64,000 bases of DNA from an uncultured bacterium. Lineage in GTDB: Bacteria > Bacillota_I > Bacilli_A > RFN20 > CAG-826. The translations under genes were made by a program, and so were the position numbers. The stretch is taken from NCBI GenBank assembly GCA_949296775.1, contig CASFQA010000006.1:1-64000 (forward strand). The letters are read 5' to 3'. The notes under the pieces were generated by a model. That model was not told where the DNA came from, searched no databases, and saw nothing but the letters and a program-made list of their open reading frames with translations. Every line of letters starts with the position of its first letter. The stretch's first letter is position 1. Positions 52,019 through 59,600 of the stretch are shown here, in pieces.

Positions 52019-52652
52019 GAAGGACCTCCCCCATTACCGTCGCCTGACCCTCGTCGTCGGTTTGGCTTTGTTCGTCGCCGCCGCCGCCGTCATTTTCCTT
52101 TTGGGGTTGGCCCAGGGCTTATTGGAGGAATGGGGGCCGCAACTCGCCCAAGCCGGGATGGGGCTCATGCCGATCGGGGTCTATATCTTCATCGGGGTCA
52201 TGTCGGGGATGTCGCTATCCTGCGCCTCTTCCACCGGGCTCCCGTTGTTTGGCATCGTCAGTAAGGCCGACCGGGAGAAAAACGGGTCGACGCTCGACAT
52301 GGCGGAGATATTGCTCGTTATCCTCGGCGCGGGTTTGTCGTTATTGTCGCTTGGCAACCTTTTCGGGGAAATCACCGAGGCCAAGGTATTCCTCCTCGGC
52401 ACCCCGGCTTTGGCCGCTTACTTGATGCGGATGGTCCGGCTCATCATCCCGGCCTTAAAAAGCGAGGATGAGAAAACCGTCCGCCACGGCATCCTCTTCT
52501 TCCTTTGCTCTTTCCTGCTGGCGTTTTTGCCGGAATCGCTCTCCTTCATCACCTATGAAGGCTATTGGATGTTCCTCTTTCTGCTCATCCCTTTGCTTTA
52601 TTTGGCTTTGCTTTTCGTTCCGGAGCTTCGCGATAAGGAAAGCGATATCTAA
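52011..52652 (+). CDS. Hypothetical six-helix membrane protein (213 aa)
   Basis: Hydrophobic segments at about 13-38, 55-75, 95-115, 125-145, 155-175 and 180-205 predict an integral membrane protein. No family is recognised. ATG 52011 with GGAGG inside the preceding gene shows coupling to the LD-carboxypeptidase. A terminator follows. Confidence 0.75.
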   Translation: MIEKDLPHYRRLTLVVGLALFVAAAAVIFLLGLAQGLLEEWGPQLAQAGMGLMPIGVYIFIGVMSGMSLSCASSTGLPLFGIVSKADREKNGSTLDMAEILLVILGAGLSLLSLGNLFGEITEAKVFLLGTPALAAYLMRMVRLIIPALKSEDEKTVRHGILFFLCSFLLAFLPESLSFITYEGYWMFLFLLIPLLYLALLFVPELRDKESDI

Positions 52653-52662
52653 ATCGATCGAT

Positions 52663-52686
52663 GGCAAAAGTCCGTTTGCCCTTTTT
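52663..52686 (+). terminator. Terminator of the LD-carboxypeptidase operon
   Basis: GGCAAA-agtccg-TTTGCC followed by CTTTTT. The stem is only 6 bp. Confidence 0.65.
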
Positions 52687-52928
52687 GGCAAGGCCAAAGA
52701 GCTGGCTTCAGGCTAAGGCCTTTTTCCCATCGAAGGAAATATTGCATGGAAACCGATTCGCTCCGAGATTTGCTTAAGGGCGAATAAAGTCTTGGATAAG
52801 CGTCCCGCGCTTAATCGAAGAGCCCTAACGGAAATCGGGATGGTTGTTTTTTATAATCGAAAACCGCGCGAAAAAATCAATTAGTCCGCAAAAGCCAACG
52901 ATAAATAAAGGAATCGGCGGAGCTCGCC
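52687..52928. other. Gene-free interval
   Basis: Between the operon terminator and the GH36 terminator (the full gap is 52653-52965) I see no gene or further structure. Confidence 0.5.
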
Positions 52929-52960
52929 AAAAAGAAAAGGCGGAGCCTATTGACTCCGCC
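52929..52960 (-). terminator. Terminator of the alpha-galactosidase gene
   Basis: GGCGGAG and CTCCGCC form a 7-bp stem, followed on the minus strand by TTTTCTTTTT. Confidence 0.88.
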
Positions 52961-52965
52961 GAGGC

Positions 52966-55233
52966 TTATTCAACCTTCTTTAGGTAATAGGCGCGGGCTG
53001 CGAAGTCGAACATGATGCGGCTGGTTTTCGAGATGCCCGACCCCGACCACTTCATGCCGAGCTTCAAGCCCGAATGGGCCAAAGCCGCCCCGCTTAAGGT
53101 GACTTCGGTGGTCTCGGACGGGTAACGGTAAACCTTGCTGACGACGTTAGCCACCGCCCCATCGGGTTTTAGCTTAACCGGGGAAATGTGGTTGATCATA
53201 TCCCCGAAGTCCCGGATATCGAAGTATTCCGGCCGGGTGGCGATCGAATAGGAGGCTTGCTCATCGAGCCCTTCAAGGCGGAGGATCTCTAGGCTCGGCA
53301 AAGGACGATTGACCCCCGAGCAGAAGGAAATGAGCATCTCATCGCCTTTTTTCGCTCCCATGACGATGTTTTCCCCGAATGAGAGATCGATCGGCTCGCC
53401 GAATAAGGCAAGCTCCCGATGCTCTTTATAATAGGCGATCTGCTCTTTTATCTCCTCCTCATCCAAGCCCGAAAGGTGATTGAGGTCCAACTCATAGCCG
53501 AGGGCCCCGAGCATCGCCACGTCGAACTTCGTCCCCAAAGTCGTCTTCCTAAACAGCTGATGGGAGATTTTGGCTGAGACGTGATTGGAGAAGGTCGAGA
53601 AAGGGTAGCCCAGCGACAACGCCCTTTGCATCTTTGCCCTTTCGTAGGAATCGGTGTCGTCGCTAACCCAGGTATAGGGGAAGAAGGACATCATCCCGAG
53701 GTCGAACCGCATCCCCCCGGAAGCGCAGTTCTCGAACAAGGTATCGGGGCATTCCCGGCAGATCCGGGAAAGGACGTCATAAAGGCCAAGGTAATAATCG
53801 TAGACGACCGATTGGGCGACGTCGGAGAAAGGCCGGTTGAAATCCCACTTGATGTAATCGAGACGGTAATCCTTCACCGCCTCCACGATGGTCTTGACGA
53901 TGAAGTCCTGGACTTCCTTTTTCCTCACGTCCAAAAGCAATTGATTACGGCATAGGCAAGGCTCTTTCCTTTCGGAGAGGACATATTCGGGGTGGGAACG
54001 GTAGAGATCGGAATCGGGGTTGACCATCTCCGGTTCGAACCACAGGCCGAATTTCAAACCCCTTTCATGGACGTAATCGGCTAAGGCGGCCATCCCCCCG
54101 ATGACTTTCTTCTTGTTGACCGTCCAATCGCCCAGCCCGGCTTTGTCGTCGTTCCGCTTGCCGAACCAGCCATCGTCCAAGACGAAGAGCTCGACCCCGA
54201 GGTCGGCGGCTTGGCTGACCAAGGAATGGATCTTCATGGTGTTGAAGTCGGCGTAGGTCGCCTCCCAATTGTTGTAAGCGACCGGCCGCGGGGCGTGGAG
54301 GAAGTTCTCCCTGATGATATGGGAATGGATGAAAAGGGCATTGGTCCGCCTAAGCCCATTGGCCCCTTTATCGCTATAGGTCAGGATGGCGATCGGGGAA
54401 TAGAAGGTTTTGTTGCATTTGATCCCATAATGGAAATCGGTGGACGGGAGCCCTTCCTGGACCCGGAGGCGGTAGAAGGAGTCGCGGCTAAGCGAGATCT
54501 CGAACGACCCGGAATAGAGGAGGTTGAACCCGTAGGCGTCCCCATGGTTCGGTCCGGCATCCTTCGCAAACAGGGCGAAGAAGGGGTTGAAGCAATCGGA
54601 GCTAGAACCGGTCAGGCCTTTGAACCGGAGTTCGCCCTTTGGCAGATCCAGCAGCTCCGCTTGCCCTTCCGCTCCCCAAGAGGAGGAAAGGAAATAGCCT
54701 TTTTGGCCAAGGTAAGGCAAATCAAGGGAGAAGGAGGATAGATGATTGATGTAAAGATATCTCGCCCCCTCGTTATGGATGGTGCAATAACGGGCGATCG
54801 CGTGATCATAGACGATATAGTGCAGCTCCAAAGAGGCCTGCCCCTCCAAGTCGCGCAGGAGCAAGACCAGCTCCTCCCCGCCCCGGGGACGGGGGAAGGG
54901 GTTGCCCCCATCCGGCTCCTCGTTGATCCAATAGTCGTCATAACGGAAATCGAAGACGGTCTTCCCCTCCCTCTCCAAACTATACGAAGGGGTCAGATAA
55001 TCGCCCTTCCCAAGTCCGGAGGCTTCAACCGGGACGAGGTTCAAGGTCGTTTCCCCCTCGGTATAAACCGCCCTTCCGGTCGGGATCGAGTAGTCGAGGT
55101 TAAGGGAGGGGATATCGCTTTCCTTCACCTTTCCCCCATAATGGAGGAGGGTCGGCCGCCGATCGTGGATCGAAATAACGTAACTGGCGTCCTCGTTGGT
55201 TAAGATGAATGCGCTTCCAATGGCCTTTATCAT
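52966..55233 (-). CDS. GH36 alpha-galactosidase
   Basis: This 755-residue protein has the N-terminal beta-sandwich, then a TIM barrel with FVLDDGWFGKRNDD. The nucleophile Asp is in DYIKWDFNRPF (about 464), with NCASGGMRFD and the acid/base Asp in WVSDDTDS (about 524). The length and all catalytic motifs fit family GH36. It has no signal peptide, so it acts inside the cell on imported alpha-galactosides such as raffinose-type sugars or melibiose. No sugar transporter adjoins it. GGAG precedes the start. A CcpA/LacI-like operator lies in the shared divergent promoter. Confidence 0.94.
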   Translation of the reverse strand: MIKAIGSAFILTNEDASYVISIHDRRPTLLHYGGKVKESDIPSLNLDYSIPTGRAVYTEGETTLNLVPVEASGLGKGDYLTPSYSLEREGKTVFDFRYDDYWINEEPDGGNPFPRPRGGEELVLLLRDLEGQASLELHYIVYDHAIARYCTIHNEGARYLYINHLSSFSLDLPYLGQKGYFLSSSWGAEGQAELLDLPKGELRFKGLTGSSSDCFNPFFALFAKDAGPNHGDAYGFNLLYSGSFEISLSRDSFYRLRVQEGLPSTDFHYGIKCNKTFYSPIAILTYSDKGANGLRRTNALFIHSHIIRENFLHAPRPVAYNNWEATYADFNTMKIHSLVSQAADLGVELFVLDDGWFGKRNDDKAGLGDWTVNKKKVIGGMAALADYVHERGLKFGLWFEPEMVNPDSDLYRSHPEYVLSERKEPCLCRNQLLLDVRKKEVQDFIVKTIVEAVKDYRLDYIKWDFNRPFSDVAQSVVYDYYLGLYDVLSRICRECPDTLFENCASGGMRFDLGMMSFFPYTWVSDDTDSYERAKMQRALSLGYPFSTFSNHVSAKISHQLFRKTTLGTKFDVAMLGALGYELDLNHLSGLDEEEIKEQIAYYKEHRELALFGEPIDLSFGENIVMGAKKGDEMLISFCSGVNRPLPSLEILRLEGLDEQASYSIATRPEYFDIRDFGDMINHISPVKLKPDGAVANVVSKVYRYPSETTEVTLSGAALAHSGLKLGMKWSGSGISKTSRIMFDFAARAYYLKKVE

Positions 55234-55259
55234 GTCGGTTGCTCCGTGTATCGTAATTA

Positions 55260-55273
55260 TGTTAACGCTTTTG
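55260..55273. promoter_or_regulatory. CcpA/LacI-like operator
   Basis: TGTTAACGCTTTTG matches the catabolite-responsive pattern TGnnnnCGnTTnCA on all but the last two fixed positions. It lies between GH36 (minus) and the phosphatase gene (plus), immediately before the start codon of the latter. Confidence 0.4.
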
Positions 55274-55276
55274 CTT

Positions 55277-55813
55277 ATGTCTATCTATTATATCCGCCAC
55301 GGGGAAACCGCCTACAACCTTGCCTATTTGATCCAAGGGAGCATCGACGCCCCGCTTAACGAAAAAGGGATCGCCCAAGCGAGGGCCACCCGCGAAAAGC
55401 TCCGAGACGTCCATTTGGACATGATTTTCTCCTCCCCCTTGCTCCGGGCGAGGAAAACCGCCGAGATCATCAACGAAGCCCATCATCTCCCCATTCATTT
55501 CGTCGATGCCCTTAAGGAAGAGCGGTATGGGGATTTCGAAGGGAAAAGCCGACAAGGGGAAGCCTATTTGAAGCAAAGGGGGAGCTTCGCCCACCGCTAC
55601 CCCAATGGGGAAAGCTATCTCGATGTCGCGGCCCGGGTCTTCCCTTTCCTCGACTACCTGAAAAAGGAGCATCGCGACAAGGATATCCTTTTGGTCGCCC
55701 ATGGGGGCATATCGCGGATCGTCAACGCCTATTTCGTCGACGATATGGAAAACGAGGAATTCGTCTCCTATTTGCTCGACAACTGCGAAGTCAAGCGTTA
55801 CGAATTCAAATAG
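55277..55813 (+). CDS. Histidine phosphatase / phosphoglycerate mutase family protein
   Basis: This 178-residue protein has the phosphohistidine motif YYIRHGETAYN at residues 4-14, FSSPLLRARKTAEII, a catalytic Glu in EERYGDFEG and the second His in LVAHGGISR. The family includes cofactor-dependent mutases and many small phosphatases. The short length favours a phosphatase. ATG 55277 places RHGE at the N-terminus as usual. The frame is open upstream but not protein-like. It has no Shine-Dalgarno. Its end overlaps the convergent peptidase gene by 8 bp. Confidence 0.88.
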   Translation: MSIYYIRHGETAYNLAYLIQGSIDAPLNEKGIAQARATREKLRDVHLDMIFSSPLLRARKTAEIINEAHHLPIHFVDALKEERYGDFEGKSRQGEAYLKQRGSFAHRYPNGESYLDVAARVFPFLDYLKKEHRDKDILLVAHGGISRIVNAYFVDDMENEEFVSYLLDNCEVKRYEFK

Positions 55814-57539
55814 CCTGGGTCTTCTTCGCCAAATATTCCCTCTCCTCTTCGTTCAACAACGGGGAGAGTTTTTCTTTGACCTCGGCGTGGTAGGCATTAA
55901 GCCAATCCTTCTCCTCCTGGCTAAGCAAGGCCAAGTCCAGGCAGCTCGTCTCGATCGGGACGTAGGTGATGGTATCGAATTTGTAGAAAGTCCCGAATTC
56001 GTTTTCGAAGGCCGGGACGCAAAGGAGGTTGTTCTCGATCCTGATCCCGTATTTCCCTTCCTTATACACCCCCGGCTCGACGGTGGTGATCATCCCGGGG
56101 ACGATATTGGCCCCGTCATGGCGTCCGGCGTCTTTATACCGGAAGGCATTGGGCCCTTCGTGGACCACGTTCATATACCCGACCCCGTGGCCGGTGCCGC
56201 ATTTATAATCGAGCCCTTCCCGCCACATCACTTCCCGGGCCAGCCCATCCAAGCAGCGCCCATTGCTTCCGGCGATGAAGACGGCTCTTGAAAGGGCGAT
56301 GAGCGATTTCAAGGTCAAGGTGTAATCGTGGACGAATTCCGCATTCGGCTTAATCGGGAAAGTCCGGGTCGTGTCGGTCGTCCCCCCGAAATAAGTTCCG
56401 CCGGAATCAAGCAGCAAACTCACCGCCTCCGCGGAGACCAAAGAGTATTTGTCTTCGCTCGGCGCGTAATGCATCATCGCGGCGTTGCTCCCGACCGAGA
56501 CGATGTTCTCGAAGCTTTCCTCGATGAACCCCTCGTTAGATTGCCGGCATTTATGCAGATAAAGCCCGAGGCTCCATTCGTCGGTCACCCCTTTTTCCTT
56601 CAGCGTTTTCTCTAGCTCCATCTGGAAGCGAACGACGGCGGTCCCGTCTTTGATCTGGGTCTTGATGGTGTTTTCGATCTCGACCGGGTTCTTGACCGCC
56701 TTCATAAGCCTTGAGGGGGAGGGGCCGTTGACCGGGGAAGAGAATAGGCCATAGAGTTTGGCGTTCAAATTGACGGGGTCAAGCAAAGTCGGGACGTCCT
56801 TGACCGATTCTAGATAAGGCAATAGTTCCTCAAGGGGTTTGACAAGGGTGGCCGAATAAGTCTCGGGCACCCTAACCGGGTCGACGAAGAGGACGTTTTC
56901 CTCCCCTAGATAGAGGTAGGAATGGAACAAGGGGGCGTAAGGGATGTCATGGCCCCGGAGGTTGGTGAGGTAGGCGATGTCATCAAGGGTCGAGATAAGG
57001 ACGGCCTGGGCCTGGCCTAACTGCTCCTTGACCTTCTTTATCTTGCTTTCGGCCGATTGCCCGCTGAAAGGCAAAGCGAGCTCGAAGAGGGGATCGCGCG
57101 GCAATTCGGGCTTATCGCTCACCAAATAGGAGAAGCTTAGGTCCCGGACTTCCCCGAGTTGGCCGATCGATTCGATGAAATCGACCGGGGCGATGAGGAA
57201 AGAGGTCGCCAAAGGGAAAAGATCGTGGCTGACCAAATATTCCTTCAAGGAGGGGACCCCCGGACTATCCATCTCCATCAAGGCTATCTCGGTCCCGGAA
57301 AGCTCTTGCCTGGCCGAGATGAAAAACCTTCCGTCGGTCCAAAGCAAAGCCGCCTCCTGGCTGATCAGCAAATAGGCGTTGTCGCCACTGAAAGGGCAAA
57401 AGAACTTCCGCTCCGCCCCGTAATAGGGAAGCGGGGTCTCGCTGTTGTGGGGGTCGCCGGTCAAAATCAAGTAGGCCGCCACCCCTTCTTCTTTCATCTT
57501 CGCCCGCAAAGAGGCGATCCGCTGTTCGTAAATATTCAT
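55806..57539 (-). CDS. Xaa-Pro aminopeptidase (M24B)
   Basis: This 577-residue protein has two N-terminal creatinase-like domains (for example SGDNAYLLIS and ALLWTDGRFFISARQ). The C-terminal M24 domain has metal ligands in LLDSGGTYFGGTTDTTRTF, GTGHGVGYMN, TVEPGVYKEGKYGIRIEN and the last Glu of that strand. The length matches the long aminopeptidase P form. It is a cytoplasmic dimetal enzyme that removes N-terminal residues preceding proline. AGGAGC precedes the start, 8 nt after the upstream gene. Confidence 0.93.
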   Translation of the reverse strand: MNIYEQRIASLRAKMKEEGVAAYLILTGDPHNSETPLPYYGAERKFFCPFSGDNAYLLISQEAALLWTDGRFFISARQELSGTEIALMEMDSPGVPSLKEYLVSHDLFPLATSFLIAPVDFIESIGQLGEVRDLSFSYLVSDKPELPRDPLFELALPFSGQSAESKIKKVKEQLGQAQAVLISTLDDIAYLTNLRGHDIPYAPLFHSYLYLGEENVLFVDPVRVPETYSATLVKPLEELLPYLESVKDVPTLLDPVNLNAKLYGLFSSPVNGPSPSRLMKAVKNPVEIENTIKTQIKDGTAVVRFQMELEKTLKEKGVTDEWSLGLYLHKCRQSNEGFIEESFENIVSVGSNAAMMHYAPSEDKYSLVSAEAVSLLLDSGGTYFGGTTDTTRTFPIKPNAEFVHDYTLTLKSLIALSRAVFIAGSNGRCLDGLAREVMWREGLDYKCGTGHGVGYMNVVHEGPNAFRYKDAGRHDGANIVPGMITTVEPGVYKEGKYGIRIENNLLCVPAFENEFGTFYKFDTITYVPIETSCLDLALLSQEEKDWLNAYHAEVKEKLSPLLNEEEREYLAKKTQAI

Positions 57540-57547
57540 ACTCGCTC

Positions 57548-58114
57548 CTATAGCCGTAACGAAACGTCGAGAAGAATCCGTTCCAATCCTTTGGCGATAT
57601 CGAGGAAATGGCTTTGTTTCTCGGCGCTGGATAAATACATTTCCTTAAAATGGGAAAGGGCCTTTTCCTTATCGGGGCCAGCCTCGTTATAGCCGTCCCT
57701 TATCCCTTCGTAAAGCGCCCCCGACATCATTTTCGCGGGACCATAGCAATCGAGCAGATCAAGTCCATTTTGCCCCGCTAGGTTCACGGACAAACTCCCG
57801 ATCAAAGCCTCGGCTTGCTTCAAGAACTTAGCTTGATTGGGGTCGGGCGGGAACTCGCCCCACTCCGGAAGCGAAGTCTCCGTCTTCCCGATAAGCAATT
57901 GACGTTTCAGGATCAAAGAGGCCAAGGAGATCATCGCCAAATCGAACAGGGCCCCATAAAGGTCTTGATCAAGCAGCGAATAGCCGACGAATAGATAAGC
58001 GACGTTAGGCGTAATGTCGGGGCGATAACGGTCGAGGGCACAAAGCAGATACCCCGCCGCCTTGCCGTCGGCATAGCAAGAGGAAGGGGAGATATCGAGG
58101 GTGGTTTTTTCCAT
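57548..58114 (-). CDS. Hypothetical protein (188 aa)
   Basis: This is an unrecognised, helix-rich soluble protein, likely a four-helix-type fold. It pairs with the peptidase gene (8-nt gap). ATG 58114 (MEKTTLDI) is preferred because TATATT ends 9 nt upstream. The frame beyond it is Pro/Ser-rich and not protein-like. It has no Shine-Dalgarno. It could belong to the Vsr-helicase operon only by read-through. Confidence 0.65.
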   Translation of the reverse strand: MEKTTLDISPSSCYADGKAAGYLLCALDRYRPDITPNVAYLFVGYSLLDQDLYGALFDLAMISLASLILKRQLLIGKTETSLPEWGEFPPDPNQAKFLKQAEALIGSLSVNLAGQNGLDLLDCYGPAKMMSGALYEGIRDGYNEAGPDKEKALSHFKEMYLSSAEKQSHFLDIAKGLERILLDVSLRL

Positions 58115-58239
58115 AACGAGGCTAATATAACACAAAAACCCGACGGAAGGGCTAGGGGTCGGGCCTTCCTCGGGCAACGCATATTTTAGTCAAAGCCGAC
58201 CCTAAATCAATAGAAGAAATAAACTTTTTTGCCTGTGTT

Positions 58240-59145
58240 TTATCTTTTGACGTCAACTGGACCAATGGTATCGACCAATTCGCCATTTTCGTAGACCAAT
58301 ACCAAGCGGAAACGCTCATTTTGCTGCAGACGAGGCAAAAAGATCTTGTCCCCTTCCCACATCGCGAGGTCAAAAAGGTTATTTTCATCGATGAAACGCA
58401 GTTCTCCTTCATCGCAATTGGGGTTGATATCCCCGCTCGCCCCATCGATCCGGAAAAGGTACATCCGTTCGCTGTAGTTAGGGAAATCGACAAAGTCGAT
58501 CCGCCCGAGATAAACCTGTTTGCTGACGGTTAATCCAGTTTCTTCCTTAAATTCGCGCTTGGCGGCTTGTAAATAGGTTTCTCCCTTTTCTAAGTGGCCG
58601 CCGATGCCGACGTATTTGCCTTTGTTCAGGTCCTTTTCCTTTTTGTCGCGGTATAAAAGAAGGTAACGGCCATCATGTTTGTAGTAGCTTAAGGTGGTGA
58701 ATTCCTTCGGCCTTTTGGCTAAGTAGAGGGCTTGTTTCCGCCTTTCCGCCGTCTCCTCGATTATCTTAATGACCCGTTCGAAGTCCTTGTTGATCTCAAA
58801 CCCCCAAAACCGCAGGACTTTATACCCTCGGCGTTGCAACTCGGCATTCACTTCCGCATCCCGAGCCATGTTCCGTTTGATCTTGCTCACCCAGTAGTCG
58901 CGGTGGGTGACGAGCTTGCTTTCGTTCTCCGCGAATCGGTAGCCATGCCAAAACTCCGAATCGGCGAAAACCGCCAACCGAAGCGCGGGGAAGAGGAAAT
59001 CGGGATGGCCGAAAGCCCGTTTGGAATTGCAAAGGAATCGGTAGCCGTCTTGGTAAAGCCGTTTCCTTAATTTCCGCTCGATCCCGGTGTCCTTGCCGCG
59101 GATCCGGCTCATGGTGAAGGAAACGATTTCCGGATCCCGGCTCAT
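58240..59145 (-). CDS. Vsr-type endonuclease fused to a NUDIX hydrolase
   Basis: Residues 1-135 match very-short-patch-repair endonucleases: MSRIRGKDTGIERKLRKRL, GHPDFLFP with catalytic Asp49, FWHGYRF with His67, and WVSKIKRNMARDAEVNAELQ followed by RVLxxWg-like KVLRFWGFEI. The Cys residues that bind structural zinc in Vsr are missing (ADSEFWHG). Residues 145-300 form a NUDIX domain with a complete box, Gly183-x5-Glu189-x7-REFKEETGL. Vsr nicks DNA at G:T mismatches. NUDIX enzymes cleave nucleoside diphosphate derivatives. It overlaps the coiled-coil gene by 4 bp. No cytosine methyltransferase is nearby. Confidence 0.9.
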   Translation of the reverse strand: MSRDPEIVSFTMSRIRGKDTGIERKLRKRLYQDGYRFLCNSKRAFGHPDFLFPALRLAVFADSEFWHGYRFAENESKLVTHRDYWVSKIKRNMARDAEVNAELQRRGYKVLRFWGFEINKDFERVIKIIEETAERRKQALYLAKRPKEFTTLSYYKHDGRYLLLYRDKKEKDLNKGKYVGIGGHLEKGETYLQAAKREFKEETGLTVSKQVYLGRIDFVDFPNYSERMYLFRIDGASGDINPNCDEGELRFIDENNLFDLAMWEGDKIFLPRLQQNERFRLVLVYENGELVDTIGPVDVKR

Positions 59146-59600
59146 TTCTTTTTCTTCCCTTTGCCCTTGCTTATCCCCCGGGAATCGAGGTTGGCCTTAA
59201 TCCCTTTCCCGGCGTTTTTGGATTTTTTCTCCTTATCGGCGGGCTTGAGGGTTTCGTTGATTTTTTCGCTAATCTCGCCGCAGCTCGCTTTTAACTCATC
59301 CATCTTCTTCCCGACTTCATCGAATAGTTCCTTGTTCAAGGTCGTCATCGCCTTGTCGAGAAGGGAGCTTATCGAGGTGAATTTGCTTTCGAAGGCTTCG
59401 ATTTTGGCGGCGAGGGAGGACAAAGCGTCGAGTTGGCGGCTATACTCGCCCAATTGGTTATGGAGGGCCTCAACTTGCTCAGTCAAATCGGAGAGCCGGG
59501 TATCGAAGCTTTCCTCCACTTCCTTGATCGCGGCGACGTCCTCCCCCAATTGCTCCAAGCTCGTGAGGGTTTTGATCAATCTGTCATCGGCGTTTTCCAT
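59142..59600 (-). CDS. Small coiled-coil protein between helicase and Vsr-NUDIX
   Basis: This 152-residue protein is almost entirely heptad-patterned coiled coil (about 5-115), with a Lys-rich basic tail (about 118-152). AAGGAG lies 9 nt before ATG 59600, inside the helicase gene's last codons. It overlaps the helicase by 17 bp and the Vsr-NUDIX gene by 4 bp. It probably bridges or oligomerises the other two proteins, and the basic tail could touch DNA. No homologue is recognised. Confidence 0.8.
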   Translation of the reverse strand: MENADDRLIKTLTSLEQLGEDVAAIKEVEESFDTRLSDLTEQVEALHNQLGEYSRQLDALSSLAAKIEAFESKFTSISSLLDKAMTTLNKELFDEVGKKMDELKASCGEISEKINETLKPADKEKKSKNAGKGIKANLDSRGISKGKGKKKK

